64,000 nt of DNA from Acidaminococcus hominis (lineage in GTDB: Bacteria; Bacillota; Negativicutes; Acidaminococcales; Acidaminococcaceae). Made by a program: the position numbers and the translations under genes. The stretch is taken from the NCBI RefSeq assembly GCF_021044795.1, contig NZ_JAJNOP010000001.1, one strand, 5' to 3'. Shown piece after piece: positions 1-7,851 of the stretch (position 1 is its first letter; each line of letters opens with the position of its first letter). The notes beneath the pieces are model-generated. The model worked only from the letters and a program-made list of their open reading frames with translations, had not been told where the DNA came from and did not search any database.

Positions 1-1
1 G

Positions 2-232
2 GAAGGACTGGATATGGACGTGCTGGAAAAGGCTGTGGCCTATATTGCCCAGGCAGACGTCCTGATTGTAGGCGGTACCTCGCTGGTGGTGTATCCGGCA
101 GCTGGGCTGATCCGCTATTACAAGGGGCATAAGCTGATCCTGATCAACAAAGGCAGTACGTCCTACGACAGTACGGCCAACCTGATTATTCCCGCCAGCA
201 TTGGGAAAGTCCTGTCCGCACTGCCGGAATAG
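2..232 (+). CDS. cobB: Sir2-family NAD-dependent protein deacylase, C-terminal fragment
   Basis: The reading frame is open from the first bases of the window, so this is the last ~76 residues of a gene that begins upstream. Sirtuins remove acetyl or other acyl groups from lysines using NAD+. The visible part carries the conserved block IVGGTSLVVYPAAGL, followed by INKGSTSYDSTANLII, the typical C-terminal Rossmann strands that hold the NAD+ ribose. The catalytic His and zinc-binding cysteines lie outside the window. serS starts 65 bp downstream behind its own -10 element, so the two are probably not one operon. The family call is firm; the symbol is by homology. Confidence 0.85.
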   Translation, partial: EGLDMDVLEKAVAYIAQADVLIVGGTSLVVYPAAGLIRYYKGHKLILINKGSTSYDSTANLIIPASIGKVLSALPE

Positions 233-253
233 GTGATTTTTCCTAGGCTTTTG

Positions 254-262
254 TGCTATAAT
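254..262 (+). promoter_or_regulatory. Extended -10 promoter for serS
   Basis: TGC followed by TATAAT (257-262) makes an extended -10 element. The region where a -35 would sit has no good match, which is tolerated by extended -10 promoters. No T-box leader is present in the 65-bp gap. Confidence 0.55.
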
Positions 263-297
263 GGGAGAAATGACGCAATTATTTTGGGGGTATAACT

Positions 298-1572
298 ATG
301 CTAGATTTGAAATTTGTTCGGGAAAATACGGACAAAGTACTTCAAGCCATCAAAAATCGTCAATCGAAGATGGACTTGGACGAATTCAAACAATTGGATC
401 AAGAGCGCAGAGACCTGCTGCAGGAAGTAGAAGCTGACAAGAGCCAGCGGAATACGGTCAGCGCCCAGATCAGCCAAATGAAGAAAAACGGAGAAGATGC
501 TACGGAGAAAATCCTGGCCATGCGCGCTTTGGGTGACAAAATCTCCGAAGGCGATAAAAAGCTGAAGGATGTGGAATCCCGTCTGCACGCCATTATGCTG
601 ACCATTCCCAATATGCCTGCAGCAGATGTTCCGGTAGGCAAGGACGATAGTGAAAACCCCGAAGTGCGGAAATGGGGCGAACTGCCGAAATACGATTTTG
701 AACCGAAAAACCACTGGGAAATTGGCGAAAACCTGGGCATCCTGGATGCTGAACGGGCTGCCAAGGTTTCCGGTGCCCGGTTCTATTACTATATGGGTGC
801 CGGTGCCCATCTGGAACGTGCGGTCTACAACTTCATGCTGGACCAGCATACCCAGAAGGACGGCTATACGGAAGTGATTCCTCCGTACATTGTCAGCGCC
901 GCTACCATGACGGGTACGGGCCAACTGCCGAAATTCAAGGAAGATATGTACAAGGTGGAAAACCAGGATATGTACCTGATTCCTACCGCCGAAGTACCTT
1001 TGACCAACTACTACCGGGACGAAATCATTGATGGGTCCAAGCTTCCCATCTACGTAACGGCACTGACCCCCTGCTTCCGGGCTGAAGCCGGTTCTGCCGG
1101 CCGGGATACCCGGGGCCTGATTCGTCAGCACCAGTTCCACAAGGTAGAAATGGTGAAATATACCACTCCGGAAAGCAGCTATGACGAGCTGGAAAAACTC
1201 ACCAATGATGCTGAGCGGATCCTCCAAGCCCTGAAACTGCCGTACCATGTGGTTTGCCTGTGCACCGGCGATCTGGGCTTCTCCGCTGCCAAGACCTACG
1301 ATATTGAAGTTTGGTTCCCTGCCCAGGGCAAATACCGGGAAATCTCTTCCTGCTCCAACACGGAAGACTTCCAGGCCAGACGAGCCAATATCCGCTTCCG
1401 TCGGGACAGCAAGTCCAAACCGGAATACGTACATACCCTGAACGGCTCCGGGCTGGCAGTAGGCCGTACCGTAGCTGCCATTTTGGAAAACTACCAGCAG
1501 GCCGATGGTTCTGTGGTGGTGCCGGAAGTGCTGCGTCCGTACATGGGCTGCGACGTCATTAAGGGTATCTGA
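298..1572 (+). CDS. serS: Seryl-tRNA synthetase
   Basis: Cytoplasmic class II aminoacyl-tRNA synthetase that charges tRNA-Ser (and tRNA-Sec where present) with serine. It is 424 residues, the usual bacterial length. The N-terminal ~100 residues are Lys/Glu/Asp-rich and predicted to form the long antiparallel coiled coil that grips the tRNA variable arm. Motif 2 is seen as FRAEAGSAGRDTRGLIRQHQ, and motif 3 as LNGSGLAVGRTVAAILENYQ near the C-terminus. The ATG follows a GGGGG run. The gene ends at a strong terminator and is probably monocistronic. Many Firmicutes regulate serS with a T-box; none fits here. Confidence 0.97.
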   Translation: MLDLKFVRENTDKVLQAIKNRQSKMDLDEFKQLDQERRDLLQEVEADKSQRNTVSAQISQMKKNGEDATEKILAMRALGDKISEGDKKLKDVESRLHAIMLTIPNMPAADVPVGKDDSENPEVRKWGELPKYDFEPKNHWEIGENLGILDAERAAKVSGARFYYYMGAGAHLERAVYNFMLDQHTQKDGYTEVIPPYIVSAATMTGTGQLPKFKEDMYKVENQDMYLIPTAEVPLTNYYRDEIIDGSKLPIYVTALTPCFRAEAGSAGRDTRGLIRQHQFHKVEMVKYTTPESSYDELEKLTNDAERILQALKLPYHVVCLCTGDLGFSAAKTYDIEVWFPAQGKYREISSCSNTEDFQARRANIRFRRDSKSKPEYVHTLNGSGLAVGRTVAAILENYQQADGSVVVPEVLRPYMGCDVIKGI

Positions 1573-1599
1573 GCAAAAATTTTCTAATTGGATAAATAT

Positions 1600-1638
1600 A
1601 CAGCGTCTGCCTTCCGGGGCAGGCGCTGTTTTTTCTTC
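1600..1638 (+). terminator. Intrinsic terminator of serS
   Basis: A 12-bp stem (ACAGCGTCTGCC / GGCAGGCGCTGT, with G-U pairing) with a short loop is followed directly by a T-rich tract (1629-1638). Confidence 0.9.
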
Positions 1639-1745
1639 TAGGGGAGGTAGGACGCCCTCGGAGTTCTTCTTATGCGCTATTTCGAGGAATTTACGCATTT
1701 AAGGGTATTAAGTGACTTAAAAATGAACTATGCATATTTTTCGTG

Positions 1746-1794
1746 AAACTCCTTTAAAGTCCTCAAAACTCCTTTGTTTTCCTCAATTTTCCTC
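1746..1794 (+). repeat. CTCCTTT / TCCTC direct repeats upstream of the decarboxylase promoter
   Basis: Two ~18-bp copies (CTCCTTTAAAGTCCTCAA and CTCCTTTGTTTTCCTCAA) and a further TTTTCCTC sit immediately upstream of the -35 of the next gene. The whole 1639-1869 interval holds no gene. The position suggests an operator or activator site, but no known factor is assigned. Confidence 0.45.
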
Positions 1795-1822
1795 TTGTAC
1801 TTTCCCTGATTTGCTGTATAAT
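1795..1822 (+). promoter_or_regulatory. Promoter of the Lys/Orn decarboxylase gene
   Basis: TTGTAC (1795-1800), 16-bp spacer, TATAAT (1817-1822), placed ~48 bp before the start codon. Confidence 0.65.
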
Positions 1823-1869
1823 GATAACGAAATTTGCACAGGCCCTGCTGGGCCAAAGGGGGATGTTAC

Positions 1870-3042
1870 ATGAACGAACAAAGTTTTTTCCAATTGTCCC
1901 AAGAAGCCGTAACCAGTCTGGCAGAACGTTTTGAGACTCCGCTGCTGGTGCTTTCCCTGGACCAGGTGGAGAAAAACTATGATCTGCTGCAGGCTCATAT
2001 TCCGCAGCTAAAAATTCATTATGCCATGAAAGCCAATCCGGATCTGCGGATCCTGGAATTGCTGATCAATAAAGGCTCCAGTTTTGACGTAGCTAGTGAC
2101 GGGGAAATCCGCACCCTTTCCCAATTGGGCGTGGCCGGGGACCGGATGATCTACGCCAACCCCATTAAGATTGATGCCGGTTTTAAGGCCTGTGCCGATG
2201 CCGGTGTAACCCATATGACCTTTGACAGTGAATCGGAAATCCAAAAGATTGCCCAGCATTGCCCGGGAGCCACGGTTCTCCTGCGGCTGCGCATCGATAA
2301 CCCCAAGGCCCATGTGGACCTGAACAAGAAATTTGGCGCACCCCTGGAAAAGGCGCTGGACCTGATGCTGAAGGCCCAGGCTGCGGGCCTGGATATGGCC
2401 GGGGTGGCCTTCCATGTGGGCAGCCAGACGGTGGTGGCGGATCCCTATCTGCTGGCCCTGGATATTACCAAAAAACTCATGCAGCAGGCCCGGGCCAAGG
2501 GTCTTACCATGCGCATTTTGGATATTGGCGGAGGTATGCCCATTCCGGAAACCGGCGTCCACTACAACCTGTCCGCTCTGCTGGACCAGATAGCAGCCCG
2601 GCTAAATGAAGACTTCTCCGACCTGGAAATCTGGGCCGAACCGGGCCGGTACCTGTGCGGTACGGCCATGAACCTGATTACCCGGGTTATCGGCGTCAAT
2701 GAACGCAATGGCCAGACCTGGTATTTCCTGGACGACGGCATTTACGGCACGTTTTCCGGGGTAATCTTTGACCAATGGGATTTCAAACTGATCAGCTTCA
2801 AAAACAGCGGAAAAAAGATTCCGGCTACTTTTGCCGGCCCCAGCTGTGACTCCCTGGATATTATGTTCCGGGGAAAGCTGACGGAACCCCTGGAAGTGGG
2901 GGATCTGCTGCTGGTGCCGGTATGCGGGGCGTATACTTCTGCTTCCGCCACCACCTTCAATGGCTTTAAGAAAGCCCGGATTGTGGTCTGGGAAGAAGTC
3001 CAGGCGGAGCTGGGCCTGGAAAAAATGCAGCTGGCGGTATAA
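1870..3042 (+). CDS. Lysine/ornithine decarboxylase, eukaryotic ODC-like fold (type III PLP)
   Basis: 390-residue PLP enzyme of the alanine-racemase-like (ODC/DAP decarboxylase) family. The PLP lysine is K54 in YAMKANP. The phosphate-binding LDIGGGMPIP, the AEPGRYLCGTA block and GPSCDSLD with the active-site Cys are all present. Length and sequence closely follow, from memory, the Selenomonas ruminantium lysine/ornithine decarboxylase. Like that enzyme it has Pro after KAN, where eukaryotic ODCs have Asp. In Selenomonas the product cadaverine is linked to peptidoglycan and tethers the outer membrane, which would suit a diderm Firmicute. An ornithine-preferring enzyme is also possible. The ATG at 1870 is chosen because AAAGGGGGA lies 7 nt upstream. 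The gene stands alone between a promoter and a terminator. Confidence 0.85.
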   Translation: MNEQSFFQLSQEAVTSLAERFETPLLVLSLDQVEKNYDLLQAHIPQLKIHYAMKANPDLRILELLINKGSSFDVASDGEIRTLSQLGVAGDRMIYANPIKIDAGFKACADAGVTHMTFDSESEIQKIAQHCPGATVLLRLRIDNPKAHVDLNKKFGAPLEKALDLMLKAQAAGLDMAGVAFHVGSQTVVADPYLLALDITKKLMQQARAKGLTMRILDIGGGMPIPETGVHYNLSALLDQIAARLNEDFSDLEIWAEPGRYLCGTAMNLITRVIGVNERNGQTWYFLDDGIYGTFSGVIFDQWDFKLISFKNSGKKIPATFAGPSCDSLDIMFRGKLTEPLEVGDLLLVPVCGAYTSASATTFNGFKKARIVVWEEVQAELGLEKMQLAV

Positions 3043-3054
3043 GCTTTCCCCTAG

Positions 3055-3097
3055 AGCCCTTTTTGCCAAAGTATCCGGCAGAAAGGGCTTTTTGTTT
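3055..3097 (+). terminator. Intrinsic terminator after the decarboxylase gene
   Basis: Stem AGCCCTTTTTGCC / GGCAGAAAGGGCT followed by TTTTGTTTT. Confidence 0.85.
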
Positions 3098-3108
3098 TCG
3101 GGTTTCTT

Positions 3109-3137
3109 TTGAGGCTTTGCCATTCTTGTGTTACAAT
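3109..3137 (+). promoter_or_regulatory. Promoter of ychF
   Basis: TTGAGG (3109-3114), 17-bp spacer, TACAAT (3132-3137). Confidence 0.7.
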
Positions 3138-3193
3138 AGTAGCATCTGTATCGGAGATCAATCATAACAGATAGAAATAAGGAGAGATGATTC

Positions 3194-4303
3194 ATGAGTT
3201 CTACCAATTTGGAAATGGGTATTGTAGGGTTGCCCAACGTAGGAAAAAGTACACTATTCAATGCCATTACCAAGGCAGGTGCTGAAGCAGCCAACTACCC
3301 GTTCTGTACCATAGAGCCCAACGTAGGGGTGGTGGACGTACCGGATGCGCGCCTGAAGGTGCTCAGCGAGATGTTCCATTCCAAGAAGATTGTGCCTGCC
3401 GGCATGCGTTTTGTGGATATTGCCGGGCTGGTGAAAGGTGCATCCAAGGGAGAAGGCCTGGGCAACAAGTTCCTGTCCCACATCCGGCAGACGGACGCCA
3501 TTGCTGAAGTGGTGCGCTGCTTTGAAGACGGAAACATTACCCACGTGGAAGGTTCCATTGACCCGGTCCGGGACGTGGAAATCATCAATACGGAGCTGTG
3601 CCTGGCGGACCTGGATTCCGTGGACAAGCAATTGGTGAAGGTTCAGAAGCTGATGAAATCCGGGGACAAGAAAGCCGCTGCCCGGGCAGAAGTGCTGAAA
3701 AAGATTTCTGCCGGCCTGGGCGACGCCGTGCCTGCCCGCCGGATGGAACTCACCGAGGACGAAAAGGACGCGGTAAAGGAACTGGATCTTTTGACCCTGA
3801 AGCCCATTCTGTACGTAGCCAATGTGTCCGAGGAAGAAGCGGCTGATGCTTCCGGCAATCCCTATGTGAAAGCCCTGGAAGATTATGCGGCCCAGGAACA
3901 TGCCCAGGTTATCGTGATTTCTGCCAAGGTGGAAGAAGAAATTGCCGAACTGCCGGAAGCGGAAGCCAAGGAATACCTGGAAATGGAAGGGCTGACGGAA
4001 GCAGGTCTGGACCGGCTGATCAAAGCCGGCTTTAAGCTGCTGGGCTTACAGACTTTCCTTACCGCCGGGGAAATGGAATCCCGGGCCTGGACCATTGTCC
4101 AGGGCTCTACCGCTCCCCAGGCTGCTGGTAAGATTCATTCCGATTTTGAAAAAGGGTTTATTCGGGCGGAAATCGTCTCCTACGAGGATCTGGTTAAATG
4201 CGGTTCCAAACAGGCTGCCAAGGAAAAAGGCCTGGTACGGCTGGAAGGCAAGGACTACATCATGCAGGATGGGGACGTGGTGGAATTCCGCTTTAACGTA
4301 TAA
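3194..4303 (+). CDS. ychF: Redox-regulated ATPase YchF (Obg-family)
   Basis: 369 residues, the normal length. Universally conserved P-loop protein that binds ATP rather than GTP and associates with ribosomes; it has been linked to stress responses. Walker A/G1 is GLPNVGKST (residues 12-20). NYPFCTIEPNVG forms the switch I region, and DIAGLVKGASKGEGLG is the G3 region with Leu in place of the catalytic Gln. NVSEEE takes the place of the NKxD guanine motif, explaining the ATP preference. The C-terminal ~85 residues form the TGS domain. The start codon follows AAGGAGAG. The PHP phosphatase gene follows after 14 bp, so co-transcription is likely. Confidence 0.96.
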   Translation: MSSTNLEMGIVGLPNVGKSTLFNAITKAGAEAANYPFCTIEPNVGVVDVPDARLKVLSEMFHSKKIVPAGMRFVDIAGLVKGASKGEGLGNKFLSHIRQTDAIAEVVRCFEDGNITHVEGSIDPVRDVEIINTELCLADLDSVDKQLVKVQKLMKSGDKKAAARAEVLKKISAGLGDAVPARRMELTEDEKDAVKELDLLTLKPILYVANVSEEEAADASGNPYVKALEDYAAQEHAQVIVISAKVEEEIAELPEAEAKEYLEMEGLTEAGLDRLIKAGFKLLGLQTFLTAGEMESRAWTIVQGSTAPQAAGKIHSDFEKGFIRAEIVSYEDLVKCGSKQAAKEKGLVRLEGKDYIMQDGDVVEFRFNV

Positions 4304-4317
4304 GGGAGATGACAACC

Positions 4318-5094
4318 ATGCTGTATGATACCCATACCCATGCCGACTATTCCTGTGATGCAGAGATGACCCTGCCCCAGGCCATCGAACGGGCCAAGGC
4401 GTTAAATATCGGGCTCATTCTGACGGAGCACTGGGACCGGTATTACCCCACCAATCCGGAAATGTTCCTGTTCGATATTGACGATTATTTCCGGAAGAAT
4501 ACCCCCTACCGGACGGAACAGATTTTGCTGGGCATCGAAGTGGGCCTTCAGCCCCAGGCCATTGAGGAAGACCGGAAAATGACCGCCGCCCATCCCTTTG
4601 ACGAGGTGGTGGGGTCCATGCACTGCTTTTTGGGGAAGGATATGTACGAACCTTCCACCTATGAGGGAATGACCAAGGAGCAGGCCGTCCGGGATTATCT
4701 GGAAGACTCCGTGCGCTGCCTAGAGCTGCACCCGGATTTTGATTCCTACGGCCATTTGGACTATATCTGCCGGTATATGCCCTACCCGGATCCCAATCTG
4801 TATTACAAGGACAATCCGGAGCTGTGGGATAAGGTTTTCACCCTGCTGATTGAGCAGGACAAGGCCCTGGAAATCAACACCCGGCGTCTGGGCAACCCCC
4901 AGGTGATTCCGCCCTTGCAGGAGCTGTACAACCGGTTTGCCCAGCTGGGGGGCCGCTACGCTACCTTGGGCAGCGATGCCCATTATCCGGAGCACGTAGG
5001 CCGGGATTTGGCGGTGGGCAAGGCCATTGCCGATGCGGCAGGTTTGCAGCTGGTATACTACAAAGAACGGAAACGGCAGCTTTGCCAAGAATAA
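4318..5094 (+). CDS. PHP-domain histidinol-phosphatase-like phosphoesterase
   Basis: 258-residue PHP-domain protein of the HisK type. The N-terminal metal motif DTHTHADYSCDAEM is at residues 4-17. Further metal ligands are visible in EHWDR, MHCF and the late GSDAHYPEHVG. HisK enzymes hydrolyse histidinol phosphate with a trinuclear metal centre. No other histidine genes are nearby, so the real substrate may be another phosphomonoester. ATG 4318 is preferred over the in-frame ATG at 4309 because AAGGGAGA (4302-4309) is correctly spaced only for 4318. It probably shares the ychF transcript and is followed by a terminator. Confidence 0.8.
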   Translation: MLYDTHTHADYSCDAEMTLPQAIERAKALNIGLILTEHWDRYYPTNPEMFLFDIDDYFRKNTPYRTEQILLGIEVGLQPQAIEEDRKMTAAHPFDEVVGSMHCFLGKDMYEPSTYEGMTKEQAVRDYLEDSVRCLELHPDFDSYGHLDYICRYMPYPDPNLYYKDNPELWDKVFTLLIEQDKALEINTRRLGNPQVIPPLQELYNRFAQLGGRYATLGSDAHYPEHVGRDLAVGKAIADAAGLQLVYYKERKRQLCQE

Positions 5095-5100
5095 AAGCAG

Positions 5101-5127
5101 CAGGGGCCTTCGGGTCCCTGTTTTTTT
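5101..5127 (+). terminator. Intrinsic terminator after the PHP gene
   Basis: CAGGGGCC, TTCG tetraloop, GGTCCCTG, then seven T. Confidence 0.9.
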
Positions 5128-5171
5128 CTGCCATTTTTGGCTGCTGCCATACAATTGTCACGGCTCCTTGC

Positions 5172-5200
5172 TTGTTTTACGGGGCCTAGCCTGATATAAT
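5172..5200 (+). promoter_or_regulatory. Promoter of the nadD-yqeK-LCP-rsfS-cvfB operon
   Basis: TTGTTT (5172-5177), 17-bp spacer, perfect TATAAT (5195-5200), ~38 bp before nadD. Confidence 0.75.
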
Positions 5201-5237
5201 ACACTAGTATCATCCTGTTTAAAAGGTGGGGAAGTGT

Positions 5238-5849
5238 ATGGGCCGTATGCGGCTGGGAATTTTTGGCGGGACCTTTGACCCGATCCATAAGGGACATCTG
5301 GCAATTGCTGAAGCCATGCAGCAGCAGCTGAAGCTGGACCGAATCCTGTTTATCCCGGATTACCTGCCGCCCCACAAATTGCAGCAGCAGTGTTCCCCTT
5401 CGCCGGATCGCCTGGCCATGACCCTATTAGGGATTCAGGGGCATCCGCTTTTTACGGTTTCGGACCGGGAGCTGCGCCGGCGGGGCGTTTCCTATACGGT
5501 GGACACCCTGCACCAGCTGTACCGCCGTTACCATAGGTATTATGACCTGTACTTTCTCATTGGGGCGGATTCCGCCGAACAGCTGCCTACCTGGCACCGG
5601 ATTCGGGAGGCCATGCGCTGCAGCATTTTTGCGGCAGCGGCCCGGCCTGGTTTTGCCCCTTACAAGGAAAAGGTGACGAGAGCGCTGGCCCGGCAGGGCC
5701 TTACCCGGCTTGTGTGGGTGGATACGCCGGAAATCGATATTTCTTCAACCCAGATCCGCCAGCGGGTCCGGGCAGGACAAGCCATTGGGGACCTGGTTCC
5801 CCAGGCAGTAGCCGATTACATCAGACAAAGAGAGCTCTACCAGGGGTAG
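5238..5849 (+). CDS. nadD: Nicotinate-nucleotide adenylyltransferase
   Basis: 203-residue nucleotidyltransferase that converts nicotinate mononucleotide and ATP to deamido-NAD in NAD synthesis. The signature GIFGGTFDPIHKGHL is at the N-terminus, and IDISSTQIRQRV, the second nucleotide-binding motif, lies near the C-terminus. ATG 5238 is chosen for its AGGTGGGG upstream; the in-frame GTG at 5226 and ATG at 5247 are alternatives. It heads the conserved Firmicutes order nadD-yqeK-LCP-rsfS-cvfB, with yqeK 37 bp downstream. Confidence 0.95.
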   Translation: MGRMRLGIFGGTFDPIHKGHLAIAEAMQQQLKLDRILFIPDYLPPHKLQQQCSPSPDRLAMTLLGIQGHPLFTVSDRELRRRGVSYTVDTLHQLYRRYHRYYDLYFLIGADSAEQLPTWHRIREAMRCSIFAAAARPGFAPYKEKVTRALARQGLTRLVWVDTPEIDISSTQIRQRVRAGQAIGDLVPQAVADYIRQRELYQG

Positions 5850-5886
5850 GGGTCTCTGTCTTTCTTTATAAGGAAGTGAGGGCAAT

Positions 5887-6474
5887 ATGGAACTGGAAGA
5901 AATGAAGCGGCGGCTGGCAAAAGAGCTGCCGGAAAAACGGTTTAAACATAGTGTGGCAGTTTGTGAAACCGCCATCCGCCTGGCCCGGATTCACGGGGTG
6001 GACGAAAAGAAGGCCGCCATTGCCGGCCTGATCCATGACAGCGGGCGGCAGATTCCCACCCGGGATTTTATCGCCAAGGCTGAAGAACTGGGCATTGACC
6101 TGGACGAAATTGAACGCTGTCAGCCCATCCTGATCCATTCCAAACTGGGCAAATACTACGCCCAGCACGAATTTGGGGTAACGGATCCGGATATTTTGAA
6201 TGCCATCCGGTACCATACCACAGGCGCTGCCCATATGAGCCCCCTGTGCATGGTCATCTACCTGGCGGATTTATTGGAGCCGGCCCGGGATTTCCCCAAA
6301 GTGGAGGAAATGCGGAAAATGGCCAAAAAGAGCTTGGAAACTACCATGCTGGCGGCCTACGCCAATACCATGGAATACCTGCTGGGTTCCCAGCTGCTGA
6401 TTCACCCGGACTGCCTGGCCGGCTACAACGAACTGGCCATCCAGCTGAAAAAACCAAAGAATAACAGGAGTTGA
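5887..6474 (+). CDS. yqeK: HD-domain Ap4A hydrolase YqeK
   Basis: 195 residues. Members of this HD family cleave diadenosine tetraphosphate symmetrically to two ADP, using an iron centre. The HD ligands are visible as RFKHSVAVCETA (first His), LIHDSG (His-Asp), PILIHSKLG and AIRYHTTG. It sits directly after nadD, its usual partner, and its TGA overlaps the spacer before the next gene (LCP start 3 bp later), so translation is probably coupled. Confidence 0.93.
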   Translation: MELEEMKRRLAKELPEKRFKHSVAVCETAIRLARIHGVDEKKAAIAGLIHDSGRQIPTRDFIAKAEELGIDLDEIERCQPILIHSKLGKYYAQHEFGVTDPDILNAIRYHTTGAAHMSPLCMVIYLADLLEPARDFPKVEEMRKMAKKSLETTMLAAYANTMEYLLGSQLLIHPDCLAGYNELAIQLKKPKNNRS

Positions 6475-6476
6475 CT

Positions 6477-7457
6477 ATGACAGAAGAGAACAATGCTGGC
6501 AAGCCGCATTACAAGAAGCGGCTGCGTAAAGGGCGATTGTTTTTTTGCCTTGTTCTGATTCTGGCCCTTTTTGGCAGCTGTTTTGCTGCCGGCATGAGAA
6601 TCTACAACCGCTTTTTTCGGACCGATCCAGTGGCGGTGCAGACAGAAAAGGAAGACCACCTGTCCGAGGAAGCCTTTTCTGAACGCATCAACCTGCTGCT
6701 TTTGGGTACGGATGATGGGGACAGCGAAGACTTTGACAAGAATGCCCCCAAGCGGACGGATGCCATGCTGCTGGTGAGCTTTGACCCGGCGAGGAACCGG
6801 GTGTCCGTGCTGAGCCTGCCCCGGGATACCCGGGTGCATATTCCCGGCCACAGCGGCTATGATAAAATCAACGCCGCCTATGCCTACGGCGGGGTGAAGC
6901 TGGCCAAGCAGACGGTTTCCAACCTGCTCCAGGTGCCCATCGATTTTTATATGCAGGTGGACTGGCAGGGCTTTATCAAAGTGGTGGATATGCTGGGCGG
7001 TGTGGACCTGGACGTGGAAAAGAATATGAACTACGAGGATCCCTATGCGGACCTGGAAATCCACCTGAACAAGGGCTTCCAGCACCTGGACGGGAAAAAG
7101 GCCGGGGAGTATGTGCGGTTCCGGCATGACGAAATGGGCGATATTGGCCGGGTGGAGCGGCAGCAGAAGTTCCTGAAGGCCCTGTCCAAGCAGGCCTTTA
7201 CCATGGGCAACATGATGAAGATGCCCATGCTGATTTCCACGGCTACCCGCTATGTCCATACGGATATGGATTTCCTCAGCATGGTGAAGGCAGCCAACTG
7301 TCTGAGAATGTTTGGCGAAAACGGGGTCCAGTCTGCCAGTCTGGAAGGCGATTTTGCCACCATTGGCGGGGTGAGCTATTGGGTGACTACCCGGAGCAAG
7401 ATTGGGGCAACCCTGGATGAACTGAAAATCCCTCATAAGCGGATTACTGAAGATTAA
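6477..7457 (+). CDS. LytR-CpsA-Psr (LCP) family cell-envelope glycopolymer transferase
   Basis: 326 residues. There is a short basic cytoplasmic tail, one transmembrane segment at about residues 18-38 and an extracytoplasmic LCP domain. Conserved LCP blocks are seen: LLLGTDDGD, RTDAMLLVSFDP, SLPRDTRVHIPG with the substrate-binding arginines, and YVRFRHDEMGDIGRVERQQ. LCP enzymes move undecaprenyl-linked glycopolymers onto peptidoglycan. In a diderm Firmicute the acceptor polymer is unknown. ATG 6477 has ACAGGAG 6 nt upstream; an in-frame TTG two codons earlier is less likely. Confidence 0.92.
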   Translation: MTEENNAGKPHYKKRLRKGRLFFCLVLILALFGSCFAAGMRIYNRFFRTDPVAVQTEKEDHLSEEAFSERINLLLLGTDDGDSEDFDKNAPKRTDAMLLVSFDPARNRVSVLSLPRDTRVHIPGHSGYDKINAAYAYGGVKLAKQTVSNLLQVPIDFYMQVDWQGFIKVVDMLGGVDLDVEKNMNYEDPYADLEIHLNKGFQHLDGKKAGEYVRFRHDEMGDIGRVERQQKFLKALSKQAFTMGNMMKMPMLISTATRYVHTDMDFLSMVKAANCLRMFGENGVQSASLEGDFATIGGVSYWVTTRSKIGATLDELKIPHKRITED

Positions 7458-7497
7458 TGTGATGATGGATGCGAGAAGTGAAGTAAGGAGTGATTGT

Positions 7498-7851
7498 ATG
7501 ACAGAAAAAGAATTGGCCAACAAGATTGCGGCAGCTGCTGCAGACAAAAAAGCACAGGATATCCTGCTGCTGAACATGACCGGAATTTCCCCGGTAACGG
7601 ATTATTTCATGATCTGTTCCGCTTCCAGCACCACCCAGGTGCGGGCCATTGCGGACAATATTGAGGACAAGCTGGCCGAACAGGGCCGCCTGCCCATGCA
7701 TAAGGAAGGCTATGCCGAAGGCAGCTGGATTCTGCTGGATTACGGCGACTGCGTAGCCCATATTTTCCGGGAAGCAGAACGGAATTTCTACAACCTGGAA
7801 CAGCTGTGGGCAGATGCTCCCAGCGAAAGTTATACGGAGACAGAAGCATGA
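7498..7851 (+). CDS. rsfS: Ribosomal silencing factor RsfS
   Basis: 117 residues, the normal length. RsfS binds uL14 on the large ribosomal subunit and blocks subunit joining when cells run short of nutrients. Family features visible are ISPVTDYFMICSASSTTQVRAI in two adjoining parts and the C-terminal WILLDYGDCVAHIF. ATG 7498 has TAAGGAG 7 nt upstream; an in-frame ATG at 7459 has no such site. The TGA overlaps the start of cvfB (ATGATGA), which indicates translational coupling. Confidence 0.95.
   Translation: MTEKELANKIAAAAADKKAQDILLLNMTGISPVTDYFMICSASSTTQVRAIADNIEDKLAEQGRLPMHKEGYAEGSWILLDYGDCVAHIFREAERNFYNLEQLWADAPSESYTETEA

Noticed and set aside
233..297. A T-box leader for serS
   Set aside because: The gap is 65 bp and lacks the T-box sequence and specifier stem.
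1746..1794. The CTCCTTT/TCCTC repeats as a small CRISPR or tandem-repeat array
   Set aside because: Only two long copies, no uniform spacers and no cas genes.
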